Made by a program: the position numbers and the translations under genes
In this document: positions 55,162 to 64,000 of the stretch, in pieces
Position numbering within the stretch: the stretch's first letter is position 1
Layout of the letters: each line of letters starts with the position of its first letter
Assembly (NCBI GenBank): GCA_963809795.1
Contig: CAWELN010000014.1
Location: 253,392-317,391, forward strand
Direction of reading: 5' to 3'
Origin: DASUAS01 sp963809795
GTDB lineage: Bacteria; Actinomycetota; Acidimicrobiia; IMCC26256; DASPTH01
Length of the DNA stretch: 64,000 nucleotides
Notes under the pieces: model-generated
Told to the model about the DNA's origin: nothing
Seen by the model: only the letters and a program-made list of their open reading frames with translations
The model's database searches: none

Positions 55162-57020
55162 TCAGCGGGCCGGGCGCAGCTCGACGACGAACGCACCGGG
55201 CACCCGCGTGACCCGCCGCACGCGCCCGGGCGGGATGCGTGCGATCAGCGCCTTGGCCGTGGCCGGCGCGTAGCGCCCGACGCCGTCCCGATGCAAGAGT
55301 TTGGCGGTCCGCGAGTTCTGCTGACCGATCACGCGGGTGCGCAGCACCACGTAGCGGACAGCACGCCGGTCGAGCGCCTTCATTGCCACGGCAGCGGGGA
55401 ACTGGTGACGGCCCCGCGAGCGCGCGTGGTAGTCCTGGGCGCGTAGCCGCTGTAGCCATTGATCCGGTTGTTGTCGTCGACGAGGAGACACATACTGACG
55501 GGGGGCTTCGAGGTACGCCCATGCCGGGTCCTCGGGGTACCCTGATCGGCAGCTCGACGACGGTTCCGCGGGCCGCCGGGCGATCAGAGTCGGCCGTTCA
55601 CCGCCGCGCTGTCGGGCACCTGCACGAGCGGGCACCGACCGCGCCTGTTCCGCGATAATGCAACACGCAGATCAACGCGAACGTTCCGCCGCCGCCACGC
55701 GCCACCGAGTCGTCCGAGCAACGCCGCGCACGCCGAATCGCCGCGCACGAGCGCGAGCGCGCGCACTGCCCGAGGACGACGAACCGGCTCGTGGCGCGGA
55801 TGCCACTGAATCCGGGCACGTGGTCGCGGAAGAACCCGACGGGAGTTGCACCGGGCGTGGCCGAGATGTAGATGTTGTCACGAAGGCGAGGAGCACGCTG
55901 ACCAGCCCCGCGACCACGATCAGCACGCGATCCGACTCCGCCATCGGACGGACGGTTCAGGATCACTCCCAGCGGTCTCGGGCGAGTCGTCGGGCACGTT
56001 CTGATCACGGCGGCGGAGGCCCGCGGGCGACCACCACGATGCCCACCGCGCCGAACGCCAGCGCGAGGACCCCCGGGAACAACCGGTCCTCGACCGTGCG
56101 GTCGAACGCGTGGTTCTCGAACACCGGCAGGTGGGTGAGGAGGAAGTCGTCGTCGACGGGCGACAGGAAGTCGCCCGGGTGTGCGGCGACCACCGAGTTG
56201 AACGTGCGCCGGAAGTAGGCGTCGTCCTGCAGCTTCACGTACTGGATCGCGACCGGCGCGGTGATCACGGCCGCCACGACCGCGCCGGCAGCCAGGCCGC
56301 GCAGGCACGGCCAGAGCGGTCGCGGGCGGAACCAGAGCAGGTACCCGATCACGACGACGGCCACGCCGACGGCCATCATGACCCGTAGTACGTCGCGCTG
56401 GTCGCCAAAGCGGCGAACGCGAGACCGACCCCGATCCCGTACCGGAGCTGGAAGCGTTCGAGGTAGCGCAGGAGGAGGAGCAGCGTGAGGGGCACCAGGA
56501 AGCCCGTGATCATGAGCTGGTAGTGACCCAGCTGCGACAGCATCGGGGTCGAGCGCGAAGGCCAGGGCGGCGATGGATCAACAGGGCCACGAGCGCGTGA
56601 GGAGCACGCCCAGCCGCGATAGGTGAACCACAACGTCGCCGTCTGCGCGGCGAGGGCGATGATGTTGAGGCTGCGCGGCGCCGAAAACCGCGCGGAGCGG
56701 CCATTCCGCGGATCGCGACCGACAACATCGAGTCGCTGTACACGAGCGTGTTCCGGGTCGGGAAGAAGATGCTGGTGTTCCACACCGCGTCCCACCCGTG
56801 CGGATAGCATGCTGCACCCAGCCCAGGATCCAGAGGATCAACAGCGGGTCACCGCTGTCGCCGACGACGTGTGAGTTGAGCCGGGTCGGTGAGCGGAACG
56901 TCATCCAGAACGTCAGCAGCAGGAATGCGGTGAGCACGATCCAGGCGCGGGGTTCCGCGATGCGCTCGTCGCCCGCGTCGGATCCGGCCGTCTGCGGCCC
57001 CGTGCCCTCGTCGAGTACGG
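55162..57020 (-). CDS. Polytopic membrane protein of GT-C-like type, multiply frameshifted
   Basis: One gene of about 600 codons split over at least six fragments in three frames. N-terminus: LTAFLLLTFWMTF and HVVGDSGDPLLILWILGW (56937 down). Then WNTSIFFPTRNTLVYSDS (56785 down), LGHYQLMITGFLVPLTLLLL and FAALATSATYYGS (56376-56560), LPVFENHAFDRTVEDRLFPG (56005-56379), VPGFSGIRATSRFVVLGQ (near 55790) and a periplasmic tail WAYLEAPRQ...RYVVLRTRVIG...VGRYAPATAKALIARIPPG ending at 55162. This order matches large undecaprenyl/decaprenyl-sugar-dependent membrane proteins near glycan clusters. A start codon is not resolved. Frame breaks look like sequencing error. Confidence 0.6.
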
Positions 57021-57059
57021 CCGGCGAATCGGTACGGCGGTGGTCGAGGCGCCGAGGCT

Positions 57060-57500
57060 ACCGAGACGATGCTGCGCCAGAGGATCGCGGGCGGGGTGCG
57101 GAGGGCGGTCGTCTCACGTTCCGGCGATCCAGTGGGCCGGACCGCGACCGGTGCGCCGACCGTGTCGCGGAGCCGCTCGTCCCTGGCGACCGCCGGAGAA
57201 GGAGATGTCGCAAACCCAGTACCCGACGAGGAGCCCCAACGTAATGGTCACTTTCCGTGGCCGGTTGGGCCGCGATCAGAGCGTCGACTCGCGCGGGATC
57301 GGCATGGTCGCAGAAGCTGAGCCGCCCATCGAGGATGTCGCGGGTCCACGCGTGGTAAGCGAGACCGTCGGACCGGATCGGCGGCCCGTTGTCATACGGC
57401 TGCACCACGGTCACGACCGCGCACCCGCCACGAAGAAAGCCACCGCCCGCTACCGGGACAACCAGGCGGCGGCGCCGCCCGTGCGACTGGTCGTCGTCAT
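57060..57500 (-). pseudogene. N-terminal fragment of a second polytopic membrane protein
   Basis: The ATG at 57500 overlaps the stop of the downstream-oriented GT4 gene (ATGA) and reads MTTTSRTGGAAAWLSR. Then a frame break occurs, and VVTVVQPYDNGPPIRSDGLA and YHAWTRDILDGRLSFCDHAD continue in the next frame. This looks like the first extracellular loop of a GT-C-like membrane protein. Nothing resembling the remaining helices follows before the next gene begins, so the gene is truncated in this sequence, either truly or through a collapsed assembly. Confidence 0.4.
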
Positions 57501-58678
57501 CGCTCAGCGCCGGAGTCCGCCAGCGAGTTCAGGAACGCGCGGTACCGACCGACGATCACCGGCCAGGTGAGCTTGGTCCTCACGTGCTGCACGGCCCCAC
57601 GCCAGCGACGCGCCGGAGGTCGGGGAGCTCGACGATCCGGCGCAGCGCCACCTCGAACTCGGCGTCGGTGCGGAACCACAACCCCCCGCCCGACCGCTCG
57701 CAGAGCTCCCGGGTGGAGTCGGATGCTCCGTTCACGAGCACCGGGGTCCCCGCCTGCCATGCTTCCAGGAGCACGAGCCCGAACGACTCGAACGCCGAGG
57801 GCGAGACCAAGGCGACCGCGCCACGCAGGATCGCCCACTTCGTCGCCTCGTCGACCGCGCCCGTGACCACGATGTCGGGATGCTCGAGCGGCCGGTCGAG
57901 CACGGGACCGACGAAGACCGACCGCGAGTGGCGACGGGTGGCGCTTCCTCGTACCGCACGGCGCGGGCCAGGGAATCGGTGCCCTTGCTGCTCTCCACCC
58001 GTCCGAGGCACACGACGTACGGTCGGTCGCCGAGCTCGGCCGGGTCACCGTCGCCGCCGGGGAGCGCCGGGGGTGCGTCGCACCCGAGGCCGAGGACGAT
58101 CTCCGCGGTCGCCGCGACCGGGAAGCGCCGAATCCACCAGCTTCTGCTCGGCATGCGTATAGAAGACCAGTTCGCGCGCCGCGGTGAACACGTCGCGGAA
58201 CATCGGCAGGCGCAGGGTCGCTTCGTCGTGCGCCGCCGGGTCAGCACCACCACACTCCCGACCACCACGATGCCGCGCACGGTCGGGTGGAAGAGGTACG
58301 GCGACGAGCGACGAGGTCGGCGTCGACCTCGCGCGCAGCGTCGATCAGGTCGGTCGAGACGGGTCCCTGGAGGTCGACCCACCGTTCCTGCTCCGACCGG
58401 GTCGCCCGCTCCGGATGTGCAAGCAGTCGGTCCGGAGACCGCGTCGAACGTCGGGCTCCGGCGGGTCGCGGTGAATCGCCGCACGACCCCGCGCAGATCC
58501 ACCTCGCCCTCGGGGTACTCGTTGGCCCACGTGCGCGCGCTGACCGCGCGTGTCGTGAGCACCTCCACCGTCACGTCGTTCGCCGCAGGACGAGCCGCTC
58601 CGCCAGCAGACGCACCGCGAGCTCCGCACCGCCGACCACCTCGTCGCCGTAGCGCGGGACGACGTACGCGACCTTCAT
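57497..58678 (-). CDS. GT4 family glycosyltransferase (third copy), multiply frameshifted
   Basis: A GT-B glycosyltransferase of about 390 codons. Fragments in order are MKVAYVVPRYGDEVVGGAEL (ATG 58678), VEVLTTRAVSARTWANEYPE (58574 down), YVVCLGRVESSKGTDSLARA (near 58010), DIVVTGAVDEATKWAILRGA, then VSPSAFESFGLVLLEAWQAG (the GT4 ExxxxxGL donor-binding region) and KLTWPVIVGRYRAFLNSLAD before the stop at 57497. The ATG overlaps the stop of the preceding GT4 gene (ATGA). It likely adds a sugar to the exported polysaccharide. Confidence 0.8.
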
Positions 58679-59763
58679 CCTGTGCCGGTGATGCCGTGCG
58701 TCGCTAATGCGCCGAGAAACCGGGCGCGGGTGGTCTCGAGGGCGAAGTCACGGAGCCTGCGCCGCCCCGCGTCGACGATCACGGGCGCGTGCCGGCGTCG
58801 GACACGACCTGGTGGATGGCGGCGGCGAACATGGTGGGCGCCTTGGGGATTGAGGCCGGACCCCAGCCAGCGTCTCGGGCACCGCGGCGGCGGCGAACGC
58901 GACGATGGGGACCCCGTGGTGCATCGCCTCGAGCAGCGGCACGCAGAACCCCTCGTGCTCCAACACGGACACGAACACGTCGGCCAACCGTCGTGCACGC
59001 CGCGCACAGGCCGGACACCGGACCGGTGAAATCCACCGCGTCGGCGACGCCCAGGGCGGCGGCGTACTCGCGCAGCACCCGCAGGTACTCGTCGGACGTG
59101 GCCCCGCCGACGAGGCGTAGCCGGGCCTGCGGATCGAACGTCTTGCGGTAGACCACCAGAGCCTTGATGAGGTCGTGCTGGCACTTGTTCGGCACGATCC
59201 GCCCGACGAACAGGAGATCGGCGCCGCCCTGGGCCCGGTCGCCGAGTCGCTGCAGCGTCTCGCGGTCGACCTCCCGATCAAAGCCGTCGAGATCGAGCAG
59301 GATCGGCACGACGTCGATGTCGCGGTACCCCAATGACCACAGGTCGCCGCGGTTGAACTGCGAGTCGGCCAGCGCGAAGTCGACGCTCCCGGCCAACTCG
59401 ATCAGCTGGCGGTTGCCCCACCGCAGACCGGGCACCATGGCGGGCTCCCACGCGGCCAGCATCTCCGGCGGCGTGATGTTGTGATGGTTGAGCGCCTTGC
59501 GCTCCGGCCGCGTTCGCAGGAACGAAGCCACGATCGACCCGATCGCGAACTGGTACATGAGACAGTCGTGGTTCGCGGCGGCCGGGGAACGACGTGCCGT
59601 AGTCGGTGAACGCGTGGCCCTGCTCGGTCATCGACGGGTCGATGATATGCGCGAACACCTCGCAGTCGATGCCCGCGTCCCGCAACGTCCGTTGGATCTC
59701 GAGCGTGTGACGGCCGACCGCGCCGGGCTCCAGCGCAGGGACGAACTGATGGCAGGCGCCCAT
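58675..59763 (-). CDS. GT4 family glycosyltransferase (second copy), multiply frameshifted
   Basis: About 360 codons. The start ATG 59763 (MGACHQFVPALEPGAVGRHT) overlaps the previous stop (TGATG). Fragments include LNHHNITPPEMLAAWEPAMV, ADSQFNRGDLWSLGYRDIDV, LLFVGRIVPNKCQHDLIKAL, and the C-terminal donor site FVSVLEHEGFCVPLLEAMHH in another frame, ending RFLGALATHGITGTG. It is a close paralogue of the third GT4 gene's upstream neighbour at 59763-60861. The breaks are near 59560, 58990, 58870 and 58790. Confidence 0.8.
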
Positions 59764-60861
59764 CAAGGTTTCCCGCAAAGCTCACGGATCGCGGCGGCGA
59801 ACCGGTCCTCCGAATCGGAGAGGTCGAACGCGGCAAGCCAGCCGCGACCGGCGGCAACGACCGCGTCGCGCAACGCTCGGTCGGTACGCAGGCGCTCGAC
59901 CGCGGCCACCGCGGCGCGGGCGACGCCGACGACGAGCGAGACCACCGGCACCCAGGGTCTCGGGCACCGCACAGATGGCGCGCAGGGCGACGATCGGGAG
60001 GCCGTGGTGCATCGCTTCCAGCAGCGGGACGCAGAAACCCTCGTGGCAGGCAAGAAGGCACGAACACGTCGGCGTTGGCATAGTAGGAAGCCAGGCTCAC
60101 GCGGTCGGTCACCGAGCCGGCGAAGGTCACGGCGCCCTCGCAGCCGATCTCCTGGACGAAGGCACGGAGGCACGACTCGTAGAGGTGCGACGACGATCCC
60201 CCCCACGAATCGCGCAGGATCACGCTCTCGGATCGCACACGATGCAGCACCACGAACGCCTTGATCACGTCGTGCTGTGCCTTGTTCGGGCACAGTCGCC
60301 CGACGAACAGCCACTCGGTACCCCCGCCGAGCTTCTCGTCGGCCAGGGACACCGCCGAGAGCGCACCATCGGGCTCGCCGGCCACGTCGCTCGCGTCGAA
60401 CAGGATCGGCACCACGGTAGTATAGCGATAGCCGGCGCGCAGCAGGTCCTCGCGGTTGAACTCCGAGTCGGCGATGGCGAGGTCGCTCACCGGCGCGAGG
60501 TCGGCGAGCTGGCGCAGACCCATGTCGAGCACGGTCGCCACGGTGGGCTCCCACGGCTCGAAGAACGCCGGCGGGGTGATGTTGTGGTAGTTGACGATCT
60601 TCGGATGCGGGCAGCCCATGACGAACCGGGCCATCGCCGCGCCGGTCGACGACTGGTACAGGATCCACGTCCGGCTGCCCACGCCGAAGCGGTCGAACTC
60701 CTGGTAGGGCAGGACGTCGGGACGGCTCACGACGTTGGTCCAGTCGACGTAGACGTTCGATTCGTAGCCGAGGTTCTGCAGAAGGCGCTGGACGCGGAGC
60801 GAGTGCGCACCGATCGCGTCGCGCGCCGCCAGCGACGGAGCGACTGGTGAACCACGGTCAA
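59763..60861 (-). CDS. GT4 family glycosyltransferase (first copy), frameshifted
   Basis: About 365 codons, start TTG 60861 overlapping the methyltransferase stop (TTGA); GTG 60855 is an alternative. Text after the first break runs AIGAHSLRVQRLLQNLGYES, VNYHNITPPAFFEPWEPTVA, LAIADSEFNREDLLRAGYRY and WLFVGRLCPNKAQHDVIKAF. A later break precedes the donor site EGFCVPLLEAMHHGLPIVAL and the C-terminal FAAAIRELCGKP. Its sequence parallels the GT4 gene at 58675-59763 (shared HNITPP, WEP, FNR, NK-QHD-IKA), indicating tandem duplication. Confidence 0.82.
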
Positions 60862-61927
60862 CGGCCTTCCCGTCTCCCCGCGATCGCCGCCGAGGTGGGG
60901 CCAGCGAGGAGCTGTCGAGCAGTTCGAAGTTCCGGTTGATCGTGGCGGTGGCCTCGTCGTCGCCGGGAACGGACTCGACACACGGGTCGCGCCGCCCGCG
61001 ATCACCTGCACCCCTTCGAACCCGTTCGTCCCCAGGAGGTGGGCCCACGTCTCGGGGTGCAACGGGCGACCGGGCACAAGGTGGGTCAGTGTGCGCGCCG
61101 CCGCCGAGGTGGCCGGGGTCGCCACTTGGGTCACGATCGCGACGACTCCCCCGGGTCCGAGCACCTCGGCGGGCATGGTCCAGGAGGGCGAGCTGGGCGC
61201 CAAGATCGAGACGGTCGACGCAACCGGTGAGCACGACCCCGCCGAGCACGTCACTGGGCACCAGGCGGAGATGGTCCAGCACCTCGGCTTCCCGCACCTC
61301 GAGTCCCGCGACCCCGGCCTGGTCCGCGAGGGCGGAACGGGGCTCCACCCCGTAGGCGTCGGCGCCACGCTCGACGATCGCCCGCGCCGGTCCGCCGCCT
61401 GGCACTCGCCGACCATCACCCGTCCCTGACCGCCGGCGACGAGGTCGCTGACTGTCGGGCCCCACTCGGAGAGGTCGTCGACCGTTCTCGTGGCGTCGAA
61501 CGCCTCCCGGGCCCGGACCGACGTTCCCGGCAGGGTCGCCTCGATCGCCTCCACCCGGCGGCCGAGGAGCCGGACCGAGCGCGAGATGGTCGTCACGAAC
61601 ACGGTGACCTGGGTGGTGAGGTGGTTTCCGTAGAAGAACACCACCTTGCGGACGAAGCGCTTCATCGCCGACCCGGCCGGCTTCGACGACACCACCGGCG
61701 CGTGCGGATCGACGTAGGCCAGCTCCTCGGCCGAGGAGAGGGCGGTTTCGTCGTCCTCCGCCGCCGCCGGCGGCGCCAGCCGGCCGAAGATCACGTCGAG
61801 CTCGCGCTTCCGAGCTCGCGGGCACGATGTCGTCACGGCGAAGGCGGCGCGCCTCCTGCTCGATCTCGGCCATCACCCGGACTTGGTGGAACGCGGGGGA
61901 TGAAGGTTCGTCGGTGATCCCGGTCAC
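60858..61927 (-). CDS. Class I SAM-dependent methyltransferase, multiply frameshifted
   Basis: About 350 codons over three frames. GTG 61927 begins MTGITDEPSSP, then AEIEQEARRLRRDDIVPAS. A break near 61815 leads to RELDVIFGRLAPP and FVRKVVFFYGNHLTTQVTVF. GRVMVGECQ is followed in another frame by ARAIVERGADAYGVEPR (cofactor loop with acidic Glu), VLDHLRLVPSDVLGGVVLTG, then AEVLGPGGVVAIVTQV and HPETWAHLLGTNGFEGVQVI. Position between the ABC transporter and glycosyltransferases suggests glycan methylation or chain capping. Confidence 0.7.
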
Positions 61928-61946
61928 GACGAGGGCACCGTCGCGT

Positions 61947-63194
61947 TCACTTCACCACGCCCGGCGACAACGGCGAGCTGGTCGCCTCGAGCTCGATGGG
62001 GATGTCCGCGTACCCGACCGAACCGCCGGGATTCATCACCTCGAACTGCAGTGCCTCTTCGCGCCAGTCGTAGACGACGCCTTCGTCGTAGCTCGTGATC
62101 CCGAGCGTGACCGTGTACGTGCCGTCGAGGAGGGGGATCCGGTCGAGCTGGAACACCGCCTCCCCCACGCCTTCGCGGATCTCGATCGTCTGGTCGAGGA
62201 GCCGCGTGTTGGTGCCGAACACCAGCCGGCCCTCGACGTCGTTGATCACGAGCCCGAAGTTCACGTCCTGCGTGTCGAGCTTCGACTCGAACTCCACGTG
62301 GATCCGGATCCCGGCGTCGGGCAGGAGATGACCGCGGGCGCCGCCGGCCAGGTGCTCGATCCGACTCCCGGTCATGCACACCTGCAGCGTGCGGCGCCGT
62401 TCCTGGTCGGTGAGGAAGTCCAGCGCTTCGTCGTGCGGCTGGTGCACGATCTCGAGCTCCTCCCGGGCACAGCCGGTGGAGATGCTCGCGATAGCTGCGG
62501 ATCGCCTCGCCCGGCCGTCCCGACGCCACGAGGTTCCCGCCGTCGAGCACCGCGGCCTGGTCGCAGATCTGGCGCCAATTCCACCACGTAGAGACCATCA
62601 CGATGGTGCGCCCCTCGCGCTGGAACGCCCGGATCCGCTCGATGCACTTCCGCTGGAACGTTCGTCTCCGACCGCGAGCACCTCGTCGATCACGAGGATG
62701 TCGGGGTCGACGTTGACCGCCATGGCGAACCCGAGGCGCACGTACATGCCCGACGAGTAGTACCTCACCTGGGTGTCGATGAACTCCTCGAGCTCGGCGA
62801 ACGCGACGATCTCGTCATAGCGCTTGGTCATCTTCGCCGCGACATTCCGAGCAGCGAGCCGTTGAGGAAGATGTGCTCGCGACCGGTCAGCTCCCGCTGG
62901 ATGCCGGCTCCGAGCTCGAGCAGCGGCGAGCCGTCCGCGCACCTCGATCTCGCCGGTGGACGGTCGGAGGATCCCCGCGATGCACTTGAGCAGGGTCGAC
63001 TTGCCCGACCCGTTGCGCCGATCAGGCCGAAGGTGGAGCCTTCTTCGATCTCGAGGTTGATGTTCGCGCAGCGCCCAGAAGTCGTCGTACGGGACCTTTC
63101 CGAACTTGAGGGCCCGCTCCTTCATCGTGTGGTAGCGCTCGTGGTACAGGCGGAAGTGCCACAACACGTCGCGCACGGAGACCGAGGTCGTCAC
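61947..63194 (-). CDS. Polysaccharide ABC exporter ATPase (Wzt-like), frameshifted
   Basis: Energises export of a lipid-linked glycan with the Wzm-like permease. GTG 63194 gives MTTSVSVRDVLWHFRLYHER; then NGSGKSTLLKCIAGILRPST (Walker A), YYSSGMYVRLGFAMAVNVDP (variant signature) and DILVIDEVLAVGD (Walker B). The C-terminal part (61947-62447), from MTGSRIEHL through VEGRLVFGTNTRLLDQ to VYDWREEALQFEV, is a Wzt-C-type carbohydrate-recognition domain. At least four frame breaks lie between 62450 and 63080. Confidence 0.88.
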
Positions 63195-64000
63195 GGTCGA
63201 GGTCCTCGGAGAAGTTGCCCTCGACTCGCCCGAAGTAGGCGAGCCCGAGGAAGAACAGCGCCAGCGACACGACCAGCACGACCGCGAGGTGCCACGCGTA
63301 GTACCCGAAGCCGGCGTCGACGGGGAGGATCTGCGTGACCGTCTTCACGCCGTTGGTGGTCTTCACCGCCACCGCCCGGTTGTAGATGGTGCGTTGAACG
63401 TGACCACGATCCAGACGATCGGGTTGAACTTGTAGAGCGCGGCGAGCAGCCCGCCCTTCTGCACGACCAGCATGAACGGGTACACGATCGGGGTCATCCA
63501 GAACCACACGAGCGACGCCGAGCTCGATCATGTGCATCGTGTACGCGCAGCTCGTTGACGGCGCTGAGGAACAGGCCGAGGCCGGCACCGAGGAGCAGCA
63601 ACGACGCCAGCGCCGGCAGCAGGAGGGGCAGGTACTCCCAACCGATCGACACCCGGAACAGGATCAGCGCGAGGATCAGCACCACGGTCTGCAGGAAGAA
63701 GTGCACGAGGCCGGCACCCACCGCCGACAGCGGCAGGATCTCGCACGGGGAACGAGACCTTCTTGATGATCCCGGCGCCACCCACGATGGAACCGGTGGC
63801 GCCCACGATCACGTAGGAGAACAGGTTCCACACCAACAGGCCCGAGAGCGGGAAGAATCACGAAGTTGGGGATCCCGCTGCCCAGGATGATCTGGAAGAC
63901 GATGTAGTACACGACGAGGTACAAGGCGGGGTTGAGCATCGACCACAAGAAGCCGAGCGTGCTGTTCTTGTACTTCACCTTGAGCTGCGTGCGGACCGAC
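63186..64000 (-). CDS. Polysaccharide ABC exporter permease (Wzm-like), partial and frameshifted
   Basis: The N-terminus lies beyond the right edge. Recognisable text is KYKNSTLGFLWSMLNPALYL, VVYYIVFQIILGSGIPNFVI, VWNLFSYVIVGATGSIVGGA, GIIKKVSFPREILPLSAVGA (after one repair), then LLLPALASLLLLGAGLGLFL, QRTIYNRAVAV and HLAVVLVVSLALFFLGLAYF, ending near FGRVEGNFSEDL. This is the ABC-2 fold of O-antigen/teichoic acid exporters. The 3' end abuts the Wzt GTG; the exact stop is lost in a frame break. Confidence 0.85.

Noticed and set aside
52826..64000. A decaying pseudogene island
   Set aside because: Breaks are single-base shifts with codon bias and protein similarity preserved on both sides and few in-frame stops, which fits sequence error better than relaxed selection. 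Not fully excluded.

Overview
The window is high-GC DNA (strong G/C preference at third codon positions) from an actinobacterium. The gene set fits the class Acidimicrobiia best, but that placement is an inference from gene content. Supporting points are the decaprenyl-phosphoryl-arabinose genes (UbiA-type synthase, DprE1, DprE2), a PASTA-domain kinase, a large methylmalonyl-CoA mutase with MeaB, a WYL regulator, and many genes whose start codon lies 6-10 nt after a TAnnnT -10 box, the layout of leaderless actinobacterial transcripts. No rRNA, tRNA, CRISPR array or recognisable insertion sequence with a transposase was found.

Layout. 0.1-5.7 kb: a DNA glycosylase and ilvD, a beta-propeller protein, a class II aldolase-like protein and an AbiEi/DUF559 protein. 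5.7-9.4 kb: gatB-gatA-gatC read leftward and an SCP2 protein read rightward. 9.4-16.3 kb: a PASTA Ser/Thr kinase, a CopC-like membrane protein, a zinc alcohol dehydrogenase, a two-gene MaoC-type dehydratase pair and ligA. 16.3-21.7 kb: a zinc-ribbon membrane protein, a MetE-like methyltransferase, a polytopic membrane protein, mnmA and its likely sulfur donor, a cysteine desulfurase. 21.7-27.5 kb: methylmalonyl-CoA mutase, meaB and a PAS-PAS-GGDEF-EAL protein. 27.5-36.4 kb: two amidohydrolases, a helical regulator-like protein, a sirtuin, a rhodanese-ThiF protein, a WYL regulator and an ABC exporter. 36.5-46.7 kb: two orphan Tad ATPases, a cupredoxin/beta-helix protein, pepA, a PduO-type adenosyltransferase and the DPA operon. 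46.7-52.4 kb: metH, a degenerate GGDEF protein and a secreted zincin. 52.4-64 kb: rmlA-rmlC-rmlB facing a leftward cell-surface polysaccharide operon (Wzm-Wzt exporter, methyltransferase, three GT4 glycosyltransferases, two membrane proteins).

The most unusual feature is a family of short palindromic elements built around GGGTATCCC, with at least seven copies between 7.2 and 24.0 kb. Three copies sit exactly at the end of a gene, read as open 19-20 codon mini-ORFs beginning with or containing SEPGIPA, and are bracketed by direct repeats of 9, 13 and 22 bp. These direct repeats include the stop/start overlap, so the inserted element re-creates translational coupling on both sides. Three more copies form a 61-bp tandem array between two divergent promoters, and one sits in a short leader ORF before meaB.

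Reading frames are clean over most of the first 52 kb, apart from single-base breaks in the AbiEi/DUF559 gene, gatB and ligA and a scrambled low-complexity tail. From about 52.8 kb most genes are broken every few hundred bases while codon bias and protein similarity continue in the next frame; rmlC and rmlB are exceptions. This looks like uncorrected sequencing or assembly error, not decay. I annotate those genes as single units spanning the breaks and give fragment positions.
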